NCBI GenBank assembly: GCA_024734555.1
Contig: JANPWX010000653.1
Coordinates: 436,477 to 500,476, forward strand
DNA from: Trochalopteron elliotii
Taxonomy: Eukaryota; Chordata; Aves; Passeriformes; Leiothrichidae
Length of the DNA stretch: 64,000 bases
Reading direction: 5' to 3'
In this document: in pieces, positions 1 through 14,414 of the stretch
Numbering within the stretch: position 1 is the first letter of the stretch
Layout of the letters: each line of letters starts with the position of its first letter
The notes under the pieces: model-generated
Told to the model about the DNA's origin: nothing
The model's database searches: none
Seen by the model: the letters and a program-made list of their open reading frames with translations, nothing else
Program-made: the position numbers and the translations under genes

Positions 1-3000
1 TGAGAAGTTCAGATGAGAAAGGGGGGGAAAAAGTGCAGTCAGAGGCAGAGTCAAATATTCAGACTGTGCAAACTGGAAAAATGCCACTGAAGTCAATCAA
101 GCTCTGACAACTTTCAAAAGCCAAAGTGCTACTCTAGAACATTGTCTGAGCACAGTCATTATGTATTGTGCTGTCTCCCTTTATCAAAGCAGAAATTGCT
201 CAGATACAGAAAATTTATTACCTCTGGAACAAACCCACTTCCATCAGCTTTGAGAAGATTTTGGACAAGCACATGTCCTAAAACTGCGAGCATCTAGCAG
301 GCTGTTTCTGAATCAGTACATTTTTTTGGTAAATTAAAACTTCGGACAGATATTAATGAAAGTCTGCAACATTCCACTGCTTCAGCAAGCAAGCTGGATG
401 GTCCAAGAGCTGGGATACAATTAAAGTATGTGAAATGGAACTTGTCTTCCAGTTCATCTGTCAGTTACTGAAGCAGCATAAAAAAGGTCTAAGCTCCTGA
501 AAATGAACATGCCATAGATATAGTTATGCAGAAGAATGTCTGCCTTTTGGGAAAGACAGGTTAATCCTTCACTTGACTTCAACCATTAAAGTGAAAAGCT
601 ATCTTGAGTTTTTTTCCCTTCACTAAAGCTGGAAGTTGTGAATCTAACAGAAGGCAGAGTTCCTGATAAGATATTAATCTCTCTCATAAATGTAATTGTG
701 TTGACATAATATGTTGAGATTTCTGTAAAGCATTTCACTCAATGCTGTTCAACAGTCTGATTTTAAAATTTTGACACTACCTACAAATGAATGTTGTCTT
801 TATCAAAGTGATTAAAAACATCCAAATTATGGCTAATGAATTCACCAACACATAAGGATGTTTTCAGGATGGAGAAAAAAAGAAAAAAAAATCCTGGGCT
901 ATGCTATTGCACATTGTTACAAAATGTTACAAGCGGAAAATCAGTATTAAATTTGAAAGTGGCAGTATTTCTTCAGACACTAGGCCAAAGCAATTACCAA
1001 TTATAAACAATTAGTTCATTATTGATGTAAAATGGCTTTTATTTAATGACAAGAAAAAGGTGCTCCTCCTCTGAAAGACCAGAAAGGCCCTCTGGGAAAT
1101 CAACTTCTAATTTCTCCATAAGGCAGGCTGACAATATTCTCTGGTTTCAGTCATGACTGACACAAACAAGGTGCTTTAGAAAAACTGCATTCTCTTACAA
1201 TTGCCAGTGATCACTCCACCAAACACTTCATAAATTGCCCTATTGACTAGTTGTCCTCATTTGTTTTAGTAAAAAACAAACACATTCTCACTGAAAATGC
1301 AGCAATGATCCTCACATCTAGCCTAAATGGGATTGTCCCAGTCTGGCAATGTTATTTTTCTGCTGGAGATGGGAGCCCTGGGTCAGTCAGGGGTGTTGAG
1401 CAGAGCTGTGCAATGAGCATGAGGCTGTGCAGAGCAGAACAGGAGTTCCTCACTCTCTTGCTGCCTTCTGCAGGGAGAAATTAATGGAAAGGGATGAATC
1501 CTGTGCTGTGGAAATTCAGCACGTTGAGAGGATAGAGTCACATTACAGGAAAAAGTCCTTCACTTTACCTTCCCCTAGAACCAGAACCACAGGTTCTGTG
1601 CCAGAACCCAGCACACACGGCCAGAAGTACAGAGGTCTCGGGGTAATAAACGGTTTTGCTACTTTCACAGGCATGATTTTTTCTTTGCTTGTTACACAGG
1701 CAGAAGAACTAAAGGACTGAGGACATGAGAGTCAAAATATATGCCTGCTCTTAACATAGGAACATGTGCCAAAACCGTATAAGTTTTTTAACTGCTCTAA
1801 ATTATATAACTCCTCTAAAAACATTGTGTAATCCACTAGAATCCAAAATCTATACACTCATCCCAGAGAAGAAATGTACTGTTGTAAGACATCCCTTTAA
1901 GATAAGCAAATAACAAATATCTGATAATTAAATACATTAACAGTATAGAAATGCTCACTGAAAACATATTGACTAAGCCTCAAGATGGAAAAACCAGCAA
2001 ACAAAAGTGAGAGTCTCAAAAGCCTAGAAGAAAGAGCAAACATAGTTATGTTAATGACTATTGACGGGGTGAAGAATTTTGTATTGAACAGAGATTTTCT
2101 AGGTTTTAAACCCAGCTTGTCAGAATTGACAATTATATTACTAGACAGTATTATCTCATGAAATGTCTGTTGTTGAGTCTGAGCCTCACTCATTTGACTC
2201 TTCCTTTCTACATAACAACAATTTTGGTCTTTGTGATAGCAAATTAGAAGAAATAAATTACATTATTTTAAACTATCATATTTGCATAGTTATTAATGAC
2301 GTATATAAGCACTCTGTATTTTTAAATTGGTTAAAAGCAACCATAAATCAATGTACATGCATTGAAGCATATTACTGAAAATTACCTTTAACATTTCAAC
2401 CATTTAAAAAATCCTTGAACTCAATGCAGAAGAGCTATAGTGATCTAATGTGCCACCATTCTGGGTTCTCTCTTTTGAAATCTTTAAATATTCTCCAGAG
2501 GTCAAAGTCTTTAGTATAAATCATGAGTACATTTGGTTTTACACTGATCTTCAGTAAAGCTGGTTATCTACAAGACAGTACAGTCTAAAGCCTTATGAAG
2601 AGTTCAAATATTCCAGATCTCATTTATTGACTGGTTAAATAACAATAAAAATTGTAATGCTTGCTGCCTCTTTGAAGTTGTGATGTACTTAGACTTGCAT
2701 AGGTTGGTTTTCAAATCCCCTCTGAATTTAATAGGCCCCATTTCTGTCAGCTGTAAACTACTGCCTTGGCTGATTTTTGGCACGTTGTTCTGAAATGCTG
2801 GTAATTTGGCTGGGACAGAATACAATGAATGGTAGAAAGGATGAATTACCAGAAAGGCAATTGCTCATAACAGATGAATGGGCATGCCTAATATTTTTGT
2901 AAACTTAATACTTCTCAATGCATATAAAGTGTCAGCAACCTATTTTTGCCAGACATTTTTTCTCTGAAACTCATTATGGGAGTGGATTCAGCCATGCTGT

Positions 3001-6000
3001 TGAAGTTCTTTGTAAGAACAGCAGATTTTGACACACACACCCAAGTCTTCCCTCAGGATTCTTGTTTCAGACATAGAAAGGCAGAGGTGATACAACAGCA
3101 GAGAGAAAAATGTGCCACAAAATGTTTCAATTGCCCATTTGGTCAGTAGCTCACACAGCTATCAGACACTATCCCAAAACCTTTAAGGCCTTTTGTATGT
3201 GTTGTTTCATACATCTGCCAAATAGTCTTTTTAAAGAACATCTGACAGAGGTCTGACAAGGAGCAGAGTAATTGCAGGTATGTTCCAGTCAAGAGGTCAA
3301 AAATTGTACTTTTAAAGCATCAAAGGAAAAGTAATACATTTACACATCTCATTTTCAACACAGTCAAATCCTCATCAATACCTTGTTCTCAAAGCTGTCT
3401 TTATGGCATTTTTTTCTTCTTGAAGAAAGCCTCCCTATACATTTTCATTATATCAGTATGTTTTCTTCTCCTCCCCATTAAGTTCAGGCAGGTTACATGC
3501 TTAGAAAGAAGAGAGCTTTTGGCTGGATATGCTGTGTTTGATTAAGAAACTACTTTCCTCTCAAAACTGCTACTGTTACCACCATTCAAATCTTAAAAAT
3601 CCCCAAATTCCATGGCACACGGAGAAACAATCACTTTGGTGAGCTGACCACTCTGATGTCATGCCATTTATTAAACAGCCTACTCTGATGTAAATTGAAG
3701 AGAATGCATAGTCTGCAAGGAGATAAAATAATTAATTCTCAATAAACAGAATTGCTTGATGGCTTTCAGTCAAACTCCTTATTCCAGCATTTCCATAACA
3801 ATGTAAGTATTCACACTGGTGCATTTCCTCTGGCAGCAGTCACTTTGAAGGGAGCTGAAACAGGATACTTTTGTATAAAAAAAGATTGCTGTAAAGAGGC
3901 GTTCTCATAAACAGGTGGGAGAAGAAATAGGAGAGCACTTAGATGTATAACTGGTATACAAGCAGTTGTGAAAGGCGGTGATCAGCTTGGAGGTATTAAA
4001 GCAATCTTAAAATTGAAGCTTCCAAATCATATTATGTTTGTGCTCATCAGCTGGGAGTCATTTAGGGTGATCTTGGTGATACTAATCTTTTTGGAGATGT
4101 TTGTTGAAAGAAGCAGCTAAGCAAATGTGTTCATTTTGAATTTAAAATTGATGAGGGGGACAACTAAACACACCTGCTATGACAGCATGTGGAACAAGCA
4201 CTATGGGATGGGAAGTATAGTTAGGATTTAGGGCATCTCAGTATCTTCCCTGCTTGGAGAGAATAATAACATGCTGGGTACATGAGCTCTCCCTTGAAAT
4301 AACCTTTAGAAAAACAGGCTATATTCTCCCATGCCCTGAGCAAAGTTTTGAGATTTTTAAACTACAGATGAAATTTAAATGCAGCTTAGGGGCTAACTAT
4401 CTTTTAGGCTTTCCTTGTGAAGATCCAGAAGTGCTACATAAGTGCTCATGAGTTATTACTCATCAACCCTTATGAAAATAATTCAGGATTGGGCCAGTTT
4501 TGAAGATGAGGGAAAGGCAAAGGTTAGGCTTGGTTTATATTTCACTAATATTGGTGTAAAATGAGTTTAACAGGAATACAATGCCCTTCATGTAACCAGG
4601 ATGATTCTCTATCCATGTTGTTGTGCAAGCAGACATGCAGACAAAATCAAGAGTAGAGTGGAAACAATGAAGCATTCCAGCTTGGATTTCTCCCCTCTAA
4701 TTTCATAAAGAAGGATTCACAAATTAGCTGAGCAAAATCAACTACAATTCATTAATATAATACATGCAAACAAAAATTAGCTTTTCCTTTGTATCTTAGG
4801 CTGAAAAATCTGGTTTTATCTACATGATACCAACCTGCTATGTTCATTAGTACTATTTTTTGTTGTTAATTCTACCTGAGCCTGCTTGTACTTTCTCTCC
4901 TGTTCTGTTACTCTACAGAAAGGAGCTTGGCTTTTCTCAAGAAGTCATTTCCTTCTGTACCCAATTTGTGTTAAGATCCCAAATCCACAGCTAAAACGCT
5001 TTCAGTTGGCCAAGTAGTTAAAAGTAAATAATGTATCCTAACCAACTCTCTCATCACAAAAAACTAAGCTATAAGACATTGTTGTAGGTGGAAGCTGGTA
5101 TCAGTGTAAAGACTTTATTGGTACAGCACACTATAATCCTATCCAAAGATGAATCACGCAGGTTTCTGATAGACTGAATATGCATATCTGGTGACCTGCT
5201 TGACCACAAAAACCTGCACCATTTGCTATGACAATTCATTAGAACTACAGCTTCAGATTTTTCTAGTCAGGGCTGAAGTAAAAAGCAGACTTCTGCTATC
5301 AGGAGTGCACAGATGTGGGACAATATCATATCTGAAAACTGAAGGAGAAACAAATTCAGAACTTGTGAAGACCTGGAGATTTCAAAAGCATTGCCCATCA
5401 TCTCTGCTGGAGCTCTTTCTTAGAGAAGTATTATTAGCAAACTGAGCATAAACTGATGCAAATCATTCTACAAAACTACTTGCAAGACATGAACTGTCAG
5501 ATGTGGCTGTAAAACCTGCAATTGCAATTAGGTTGAAGGGCTCTTTGATTGTAATTAAACTCTAATTCCAGTGCAGGAAAGGTGAATTGTCATGTTCTCC
5601 ACATGGTATTTAATTCTCAGATGTTGTTTCTTCACCTTTTCCCTCTGGAGGCAAGACTTTGGAGTATAAACTATCAAAAGAGAGCTATAATTTTGGATCT
5701 GACATAAAAAAATATATGTGACTCATAGACACTATGCATCTGTTATCACAACCCTAAATACATGATTATCTGGTAGACTGAACTTAGAGTTTCTAGAAGA
5801 GAAAGTTGCAGTTTCTCCTTTGAATTACATTTTAGGTTTGGTAAATAATCACAGGCGTGCTTTTTCAGCTTATTACTATCATCAAAGTAAAGCATAAAAC
5901 ACTTGGAAAGTGGCAGGTGTCTTTTAAAGAATAAAGATGATGTGGGGGTGAAAGCTACGGCCCAGGATTTTGCAATAGGATAGAAAATAGATCTAATCTT

Positions 6001-7797
6001 TCACTAAAGCACTAACTATGGTGCAAAGCCTGTAATACTGCCTTAAAATTGAGATTCAGAAATTGAGGCAAATTTTCTAAGATCAATAAGGAATTGGAGT
6101 GTTGACAGGATGGCAGGACCCTACTTTTTAGAGTTTTTAATGAATCAGTCTTGGAGCTGATGTTAGCTTATGTTTTTAATAATTATATCAACCAGAAAAT
6201 TACGTCAATAAAGTTTCCTGGTGACACAAATTTAAAGAGAATATATGAGTACATCAAATGTGAAGAACAGTGGGACTTCGAGGAAACCAGCAAAATACAA
6301 ATTTTACGCAAAATACAAATTCAAATTCCCCAAGTAAAATTTTGTGGGCAGTGACAAAAATATGCAAGATTTCCTAAGCTGCAAACAATATAAAAATAAA
6401 CTCACAGTCTGACACTAGCTAGGATATATGCTTGGCAGGTACTTGTAGGAGTAAAATCAGTTTTTAATATTCTAGTAATTATTATTGATGTAATTTAATA
6501 AATTTATGCTCTGAAGCAGTAACAGAGCCTTATACACACTCAGTGATTAGTGTTTAGATCTACTTTTGTAACAGGAAATGGTAACTTCAGCATTCGTAGT
6601 CACAGTTCATATCTATTTTTTTACTTATTTTGGAAATAAGACAGATAATATCATCTGTCTTTCCTAGTTAACTGTAGCACTATTGGTCATTTTTCTGTCC
6701 AAGAAGAAAATATAGTTGACATTTCAAAGATGATTATGCTTTTACTGTCATCACAAAAAAAATAGATGGCCAAAAAGAGAACAGTTTCCTGAAGAACTCA
6801 TACAGAAAATCTGCAAGGCAGACAGATCTCATAAAATCCCCAGCTGCAGGAAAAGGTTTAGTAGCACTTGCTACCAAAGGACTTAAAACTCCAGTCCTGG
6901 AGAAACATCCCTCATTTTGCAAAAGATATGTTCAATATTTTAGAACACAAGAAGACCTACAAAATCAGTGTATCAGCCACACAAAATTGCCACCAAGAGG
7001 TGAGTGCTTATTCCTGATGATATGGATAGACTTGTGAAACATTTGGCTGTGTGAAATATTTAGGAAATTATTATTTGATCCTTACTTGAAGAGGGCATTT
7101 CGATGTTTTAGTGCCTTCCAGGGAAACAGTAACAGCAGACTGAGAAATGCGTGTCATATATCAACACGTTCACTGCTGTGCCTATGCCTGTTCTGTGGGT
7201 TTACGTGCTTTGCATGCTGCTTTCTCCTAAACAGTGAAAGTTAGAGACCTGCCTGGGGCTCTTCTTTTCTTCCAACATTGGCACTGGAAACAAAACATAC
7301 CAGGGAGGGTAGGACAATGCCTAAATTTTCTGTTATCTAATCTGATATTTGCAGTTCTGGTTTCCAGTGTTTGTATAAGGACCTCATAGCTAAATTATAA
7401 GATGCTGTGGGATTTTTTAAAAATTTTTTTTAGTTGTAAATGGCACAAAGCTAAGAGTTTTGTAAAGTATATTGTGATATCTGAATAAAGAGGAACTAGT
7501 TAAAGGAACAGTTTCATGTATATCTTGATTTTGTAAGTGAAAAGTATGGACAAGGAGGGTCAGTATCAGCTTTTACAACCCAGAAAATACCAAAAATAAT
7601 GAGCCAAGTTAATACCTGAGTACTTTATCCAAACAGCCTTAAAAGTTCCAGAGGTGACTACCCAAACCAGAGACTGGGGTTACCAGGGAGCTTTTTAGTA
7701 AAGCTCAACCCAGCCACAGAAGGATACAACCTCTGTTAACTCACTAGTCTGACTATCAGAGTATCCACCTAACTTATATGGAATTTGTCTTGCTTAC

Positions 7798-8013
7798 CCA
7801 CTCCTTTATGAAGGTACCTTTAACACACAGTTCACTTAAAATTTCTTCAAAGGAGCTTAACATTTCTTTAGAGACAGGACTAGGACATAGGCAAATGTCT
7901 CCATATTTGCTGCCCCTAGTAGCAATACAAATATCCCATAGGTGCTTGTCAGATTCCACTGTGCAACAGCACTCCTCATAAGAATCAGTTTCCACCAAAA
8001 TTTTATGGCTGGC
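7798..8013 (-). other. Candidate internal exon, unidentified minus-strand gene
   Basis: This is a 72-codon segment open in phase 0 at both ends. On the minus strand it has a good upstream acceptor (tttgtttcttag) and a consensus-like downstream donor (gtaagc). The peptide runs from ASHKILVETD to GTFIKEW and includes a cysteine cluster (EECCCTVE). I do not recognise the protein. Against it, other frames here are also open (101 codons on the same strand, 67 on the other), so low stop density may be local. No exon of matching phase was found to join it to. It could be a chance ORF. Confidence 0.22.
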
Positions 8014-9532
8014 CTAAGAAACAAACACCTTAATTCTGACCTGATATACTCCCTGAAGGTTTCATGGTTGGTTTTGGTTTTTTGTTTTGGTTTTTTTTTT
8101 GTGTTCCTGTAGCCTCCTTTTTCAGCACAAGTGCAATGAGCAGGCATCAGGCTGCCAAACACCCTTCGTCACCCTGAGCCCTATCTCCCAGGCTCCTCGG
8201 TACCAGCCACCCCGGGATTAACGATTAGCACACAACAAAGTAGCTGAACTTTAATTCTACTGCTCATGTGAATAAAGCCCCTGAGTCCATGATTAAATCC
8301 ACCTGGTTTTCAGAGACTCCAGAGCTCTGAAGCACATTTTATAACCAGCTAAGCAAACTACACAAAGCTTTAATTTTCAGCTAAAGCCTCTGCAATGTGG
8401 TGTTTCTTTTCCACGGGGGAGACTGAATTTCTCACCATCCCATCTTTACTTGCCAGTGTCAATATTTCCTTTGGTTAAGAAACAACTGCTCCTCTAACAA
8501 ATTGCACAAATCTGCTGAACATCCCATGTGTGACTCCAAGGCGAGAGATAATTAAACATTCCCTTCTTCTATAATAATAAAAAAAAATATTTAAAAAGAT
8601 AATTCTGATGTTTTAAACACACTGAGAGATTTTTCTCTATTTTGGATAGATGCATACTCAGGCACATCTTTGCAAAATATTACACCACCAGATGTGTCTT
8701 TGTACTTTATAGGGGTCTGTACAAACTGATAAACCATAAAGACAAAGCTGAAACTTGAAATTCATGGAGTTATTTGTCTGTGGTTTAAACATCTTCCACA
8801 GTGAATATTTTCCCGCTTAAGATGATCCGAAAGTTCATTAATCATGAAAACCACACCTGTACTTCTTTAAATGATATTTTTTTAACTAGAGAATTTGACA
8901 ACACCACCAACGCCTGCCTCTAGGTAGATTTATAAAATGAGGCAGGCAGAAACTGCTACATTCACTATAAAAAATGAAGATTTTTTCGTGTTAAACTGTA
9001 TCCTTGGTTCCTATTCTTTGCATTAATATCTGTGTTTTCTTACTGTTATGTTTAACTGTAAATTATTATGTTATACTGTAAATTTCTACTATAGACAAAT
9101 CTTTCTAGGAGATAAATAAAGTGCAACAAGAGCAACAATTAATTGCCTTTATTAGCCTGGACATAATTCAGCACTTTGTAGTTTGGGTTTTTTTGCATAC
9201 AAGGAGCACACAAAGTATCTTTCTCTGTACCTGCTTCTGCATGGTCCTAAACTAATTGGGCAATGTCTCACAAATTGCATAATTGGCTGAACATTCCTAG
9301 CCTTCTGATTTTAATCAGGAACACATGGTGCATATCAATAGTCTACTTCATTACGCCTCAAGAAGATGCAGGCTACTGTCCATTTTCAATTAAATTGTAT
9401 TTTAAAAGAACAGCAACTTGACCTTTTGGAATAGCACATAATAGGTTTAAAAACTTAAGCAGCTTTGGGTTTTTTCTCCTGGAATAGCTAACTAACAAAT
9501 AGAAATAAGCACCCCTTATTGCAATATGTCAC

Positions 9533-9594
9533 CAAGGATCAGCCTTTGACTCAACTTTGGCTCCACTGGCTGTGTCTTGTGATGATGATAACAC
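9533..9594 (-). other. Candidate small exon (weak)
   Basis: This 62-base segment follows a strong minus-strand acceptor (attttttttcag) and is followed by a weaker donor (gtgaca). In phase 0 it reads 20 codons beginning VLSSSQDTASGAK, with two bases left over. I do not recognise it and it does not link in phase to the candidate at 7798-8013. It is listed only because splice signals and an open frame coincide. Confidence 0.12.
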
Positions 9595-11449
9595 CTGAAA
9601 AAAAATCAATAGCAAAAGAGTACAGACTAGTGTGTCTCTACAGCCTTGGAGCTTCCTGCTAGCATTTGTTTACTAGAAAAACACCGAAACCAGAAAGGAA
9701 AAAGAGACAGTGTGATCAAACAGCAGAACACTGAGAGGGCTCCAATCCCAAAAGGCTCACCCTTTTAACCAACAATAGTATGCAAGAGAAAAAATATGAA
9801 AAAGCCTTTCTAAAGGTAATGAGCAGATCACTGCCAGAGCTGGGAACAGAAAATGAATCTTTTAAGTGGTCAATTTTATTTATTTCTCCTTAATTCCAAC
9901 TCTGATTGAAATATCTATTATTTTATGATTCTCATTACATCCCTGAAAATCTGTAAGACAGCCAAGAATATTTTACCATCAGCACAATTTTCCTCTAATT
10001 TGGATTACAGGGATTCTTTTTGTTTACCTGTGGTGACAGCAGTTGTCAGCCAGCATAGTTCTGTGCATGATCCAAATGGAGAACTGAATCAGTAGCAAGC
10101 CATTTAGATATCCAAAGACAGCACTGCTGGGGAACTTTGAGCTGCTACATAAGACTAAATAGAAGTCATAAGAGGTTTTTACTGGAATATATCTGCAGTT
10201 CTGGGAAAGCTCACAGAAAAAAAATCATGCCCCTCCAGCATGTGCTGCTGGACATGTTGCTGAAAACCTCTCTGGTCTCTTAAGTTGATGGGTTGTGTTG
10301 AACAGCTGGCTCACTAAAGTGCACTGCTCTTTGTAACAATAAATATCTGTGATTCATGTGCCCCAATATTTAGGAATAATACTTTTCTCCAGCTTGAATG
10401 TCACAATGGCCTTGTGTAAGTGAAAAGTGACAAAGCACTACCATATTTCTAGAGCTCAGAAACAATCCCACACAGTGTGCTTGTACATCACCAAATGAGA
10501 TGAAAGCATAAAACAAAACCAAACATAACAACAAAACTCTGAACAAATATAAAACTGTTCACTAGGCACAATACCTAAACAAATGGTACACAACATGTCC
10601 GCAGACTGAGGTCAGAGGTGATTCAAGTTTATGTAATTTATTATTAGAGAGTTCAAATGTCCTTGACCTATATCAATAGAACTATTCCCTCATCTAAAAG
10701 CATAAACAAGCACCTACCACTCTCCAGCTAGAAATTTATCAGGCAAAGGTAAGAAAACTACCCTTATTTCAGGTATAAGTAACTTTTTTTATTGACAGGT
10801 TCTTCAGTGTAAGTCAATCCACTCTTTTTGGAAGCACACTTCTTCAAAAAGTCCCCCACAGGTAGCCAAAACACTACTAAAGAAAAAAAGGAACAAAATT
10901 AAACCTCTTAGAAGAGTATATTGTGGACACTATGGAATATTTATAGAGCATCCTCCTGGGCCATGGATAATCAGAAGCCTAACTTCAAATACTCTAATTT
11001 AGGTATTTGGAAATACAAGTCTATTTTGTTGCTGACAGAGGAACATTTGGACTTTTGGATAAAGTTAGCCTTTCTGAATGCTAATTCTCCTGTCCCACCT
11101 ACCTTCAAAACACAGACCTTTAAAACCCTGGTGTGGATAGTTTTCTGAGTTTAAACCAAAAATATTTGTGGATAGTTCAGTGGGACTGCCAAAGGCATCA
11201 GAGTCCAGGAGGAACAAGACAAGTTATTCTTTGTCATTCTTCTCAAGTGTTCTCTCATGAGCAAAAAAACAAATGCATCCAGATGCCATAGCAGCCACCT
11301 GACACTAATTAGATCCAGGATAGACAGAAGATGCAATTCATAAGCAAAGGTAATTAGGGATTTCAAAGACTTACTAGTTAATATAGTGAGGTTTTGTCAC
11401 TGGAAGTCTTGAAACAAAATGTAATGTCATTTTAAAAGCTGTGTTTCTT

Positions 11450-11562
11450 ATCTTAATAAGAGTCTATGCTGGAATTATGGACTTCAGTGCCCTGGTCTGG
11501 TTTGTACAAGAGGTCAAATAAGACAATCCTAATGGTCTCTTCTAACCTCTTAATCATTGAAT
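11450..11562 (+). mobile_element. Worn CR1 LINE 3' tail remnant
   Basis: The segment around 'caagaggtcaaataagacaa' and 'aatggtctcttctaacctct' resembles the extreme 3' end of avian CR1 elements, in plus orientation. It is diverged, and its 5' limit is uncertain. It has no coding capacity. Confidence 0.5.
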
Positions 11563-12778
11563 AAAGAAACAGCAAATATCTCCGTGACTAGTCATAAAAA
11601 TAGGTTGAACATAATAAAAAAAAAGGATCAAAAGAATGAAAAAGTTGGGTTTGCCTAATAACATTGAGAAGTGTGATAAAAATAAGCACTTGAAATAATA
11701 ATCATTGTAAATTATTTAAAAGGCAAAAGAAAAATATAAACAACAATAAAGCCAAAAACATCTACCAACACTTGGCCATCTGTTTCAGCCTGAGGAAGGG
11801 CATTGCTTTCTGTGTGTTTTACTGTTTTGTTTGATTTGTCCTAAAGGTCACAAAGCAAGATTATCTTCTCTTCTGCACAGGGCTATTGGACACCTTAATA
11901 CATTTCATTATAAGAGCCATTTCTCTGACATTCAGTTGACATTTGACTGTTCATGACCTCTCCTGAAGTGACAGAAAATATGTGCAAATCTACCTAGGAA
12001 TACACTACATGTGTGGTAGAGAGAGGGGGAAAAATGCCAGGTGGAAGCAACATCAGAGTCACCTTTGACATGACCATTTTCACACGTTTTAAGAGTTCAA
12101 AAACAAAGACTGAAAAAAGCACTACTCCAATTCTTCTTCAATACTTAAGACAGAAAAGTCAATAATGGGATTTTTAGTGTAGTGGTTTGAGCAGAAAAAG
12201 TGACTAGGGACTGAAGTGAGGAAGAGATTACATTCAAAAGTGCACAATAGACTTGGATGACTGGCTCCATTTGTTTTATCTTCACTGTATATACAAATTA
12301 AGTGATGGGTAAACTGAAATAAAAGGAGTCTTACCTAAGTGTCTAATTGCAAAATGTACATAACCCCCGGAAAAAAACATAGCTGGAAAAACTTCATCAC
12401 ATCATGGTTTGTATCACCATTACCCACCCTTTGCCAAAAACACATTGGCTGTCACTCACCTGAAGGAATTCCTCTCTTTTTCAGAGCACTTCAGGATACC
12501 AGCTCCCAAAATTACTCAGTAGTTTGGAAAATGCTAACTGTCAGTTTGGGCAACAAGCCCTGCAAAGGACTTGCCATTTTCCTTGGGTTTCTAGTTTCTT
12601 TGCCAAGTCAATCACCTTGAAACTGTCAGATTTGTTTCAGTTCACTTCAGATAAATTTAAAAATAAAAGCCTTAAGATTTATTCCTGCAAAAACAAAACA
12701 TTTTGTTCTTGATTATAATACTTAAAACACGCTTTAAAACTTAAAGCATAAAATAATAAATTAACATTTGAGACAAAC

Positions 12779-12895
12779 CTGACATAAATGCTCTTTCTTC
12801 CCTTGGACACATTCGGTGGAGGTTCAGCATCTTCTAAAGAAAAGCTATAAATAAGAGTTTCAGCATTCACATATCCATTAGAAGCAGTGTTCAAA
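12779..12895 (-). other. Candidate internal exon, unidentified
   Basis: On the minus strand this 117-base segment follows a good acceptor (gatgtttttcagtctgtag) and ends CAG before gtttgt. It is open in the frame that needs two carried bases and gives 38 residues, including GYVNAETLIYSFSLEDAEPP. Its entry phase matches the exit phase of the candidate at 16038-16084, so the two could join through a serine codon. No family is recognised and no onward exon in the right phase was found. Chance remains likely. Confidence 0.22.
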
Positions 12896-13593
12896 CTACA
12901 GACTGAAAAACATCACTCGGAAGAATTGTCTTTTAGAAGGGGACTTCTTTGAGTCTTTATTCAGAAATAGAAGCTAAAAGGGCAGCAACTCAGTAGCATT
13001 CATTCTCTGAAACATTTTCATTGCCAGATAACCTAAAAGGTTAGCTTGGAAGCTAGCAATCTATCCTTCATAAATATGCCTTTTTAACTTTTAATATTAC
13101 TTTAATTTTTCTTGAAGACAAGTCTTGTCATACTGGTAACACTGATGACAGAGCCAGCCCTTAGGAAGCTCCCTGTTCTCTCTTAGTCTGGAGAGTACAG
13201 CTGTCACCAAAATAAAGAGATGCAGCCTGCACAAATTATTTTCATATTAATTTTAAGTACTTCAAGTTTATTATGTGATTAATTAAGTACTCAAATGTAC
13301 TCACATGTCTGACTGCCAAACACCATTCTCAAACTAAACCCTTAGTCTTTGCAAACCAAGTATTCCCCTCCCTTTAAAACTTAAATCCACTGGTCTCAAA
13401 GCACTTGTAGCAGATTAATCTTCATAAAGAACACAGTGGAGTTTTCATTTTCTCTCATAAGACCAAACAGTGGTATCTCCTATTCTTCTAAGAGCCACAA
13501 AATGCACACTCAATCATCTCCTTTGGGGAATTAAACCTAAAACACTTGCTTCTCTGGAGAATCTTCTAACTAATGAGATTTATCTGACCAGCT

Positions 13594-13640
13594 AAGAGCA
13601 AGGGTATGAATCAACAAAGAGCAAGGGCATAAATCAATAG
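13594..13640. repeat. Short tandem duplication, about 23 bp x 2
   Basis: Two imperfect adjacent copies share the core agagcaagg, then tatgaatcaa in the first copy and cataaatcaa in the second. It is a local duplication with no evident function. Confidence 0.7.
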
Positions 13641-14319
13641 CCTAATAAGTTAGGACTCCTGTTCCTGTGTCTGGATTCTAGTAAAGAACATGCCCTCAGC
13701 CTCTGGGGAAAACATAAAATGTTTCTGAAGGAAAAAAGAAAAGTAAAATCCACCTTTCCCAGCTGAATGCTCTTACCAGTATTAGTGAGAGTCGCACACC
13801 CTGAGATGCTCATGGCTATTGGTTAAAATTCTCCTAACTTCAGTTTGAAACAGCTGAGGGACAAGGGAAAAAGAGCCCTCCACCAGCACCCTGGGGGCTG
13901 CCAGAGCCCCCGTTGTTTTTTTGGTGCCACCTCCTGGTTCTGGCCTCCAGATGAGATGGTGAAAGGCAGGACAGCACAAACCAGTCCCAATCTGAACCAA
14001 GGCTGCAGAAGCAGTAGTTCCTCAGATGTCATCACAACCCTCAGATTCTGTGCTGCAATTTGCTCTTCTGGAAAGGAGGATTGAGAGAACCAACTGCTCA
14101 GCCCCTGCAAACATAGCTAAAGGCATAAATCCACTTCCTGATCAATACAACTTTGATGACTGTTAACTATGATCAATCCCATTCCCCCTCAGGTACCTGC
14201 TCAGAAACCAGACTTTTAGGGAATAAAGCTTGCCAAATTTATTATAGAACAGTATTGCCCTCCTGTGGCCAAAGACTGTTCCAAAACAGCTTATCTTAGG
14301 AGGGTTTCTCTGAATCAAT

Positions 14320-14346
14320 CTTTCTTTTCTTTCTTTCTTTTCTTTT

Positions 14347-14410
<64 letters not shown>

Positions 14411-14414
14411 TTCT
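14320..14414. repeat. (CTTT)n microsatellite
   Basis: About 95 bases of almost pure CTTT repeat form one uninterrupted polypyrimidine strand. The 'proteins' read through it (runs of F/S/L or K/E/R) are artefacts. Its length probably varies between individuals. Mirror-symmetric homopurine-homopyrimidine tracts of this kind can form triplex DNA. Confidence 0.95.

Noticed and set aside
13782..14110. ORFs of 72-95 codons in a GC-richer patch
   Set aside because: Open on both strands, with no recognisable protein and no consistent splice sites; treated as chance.
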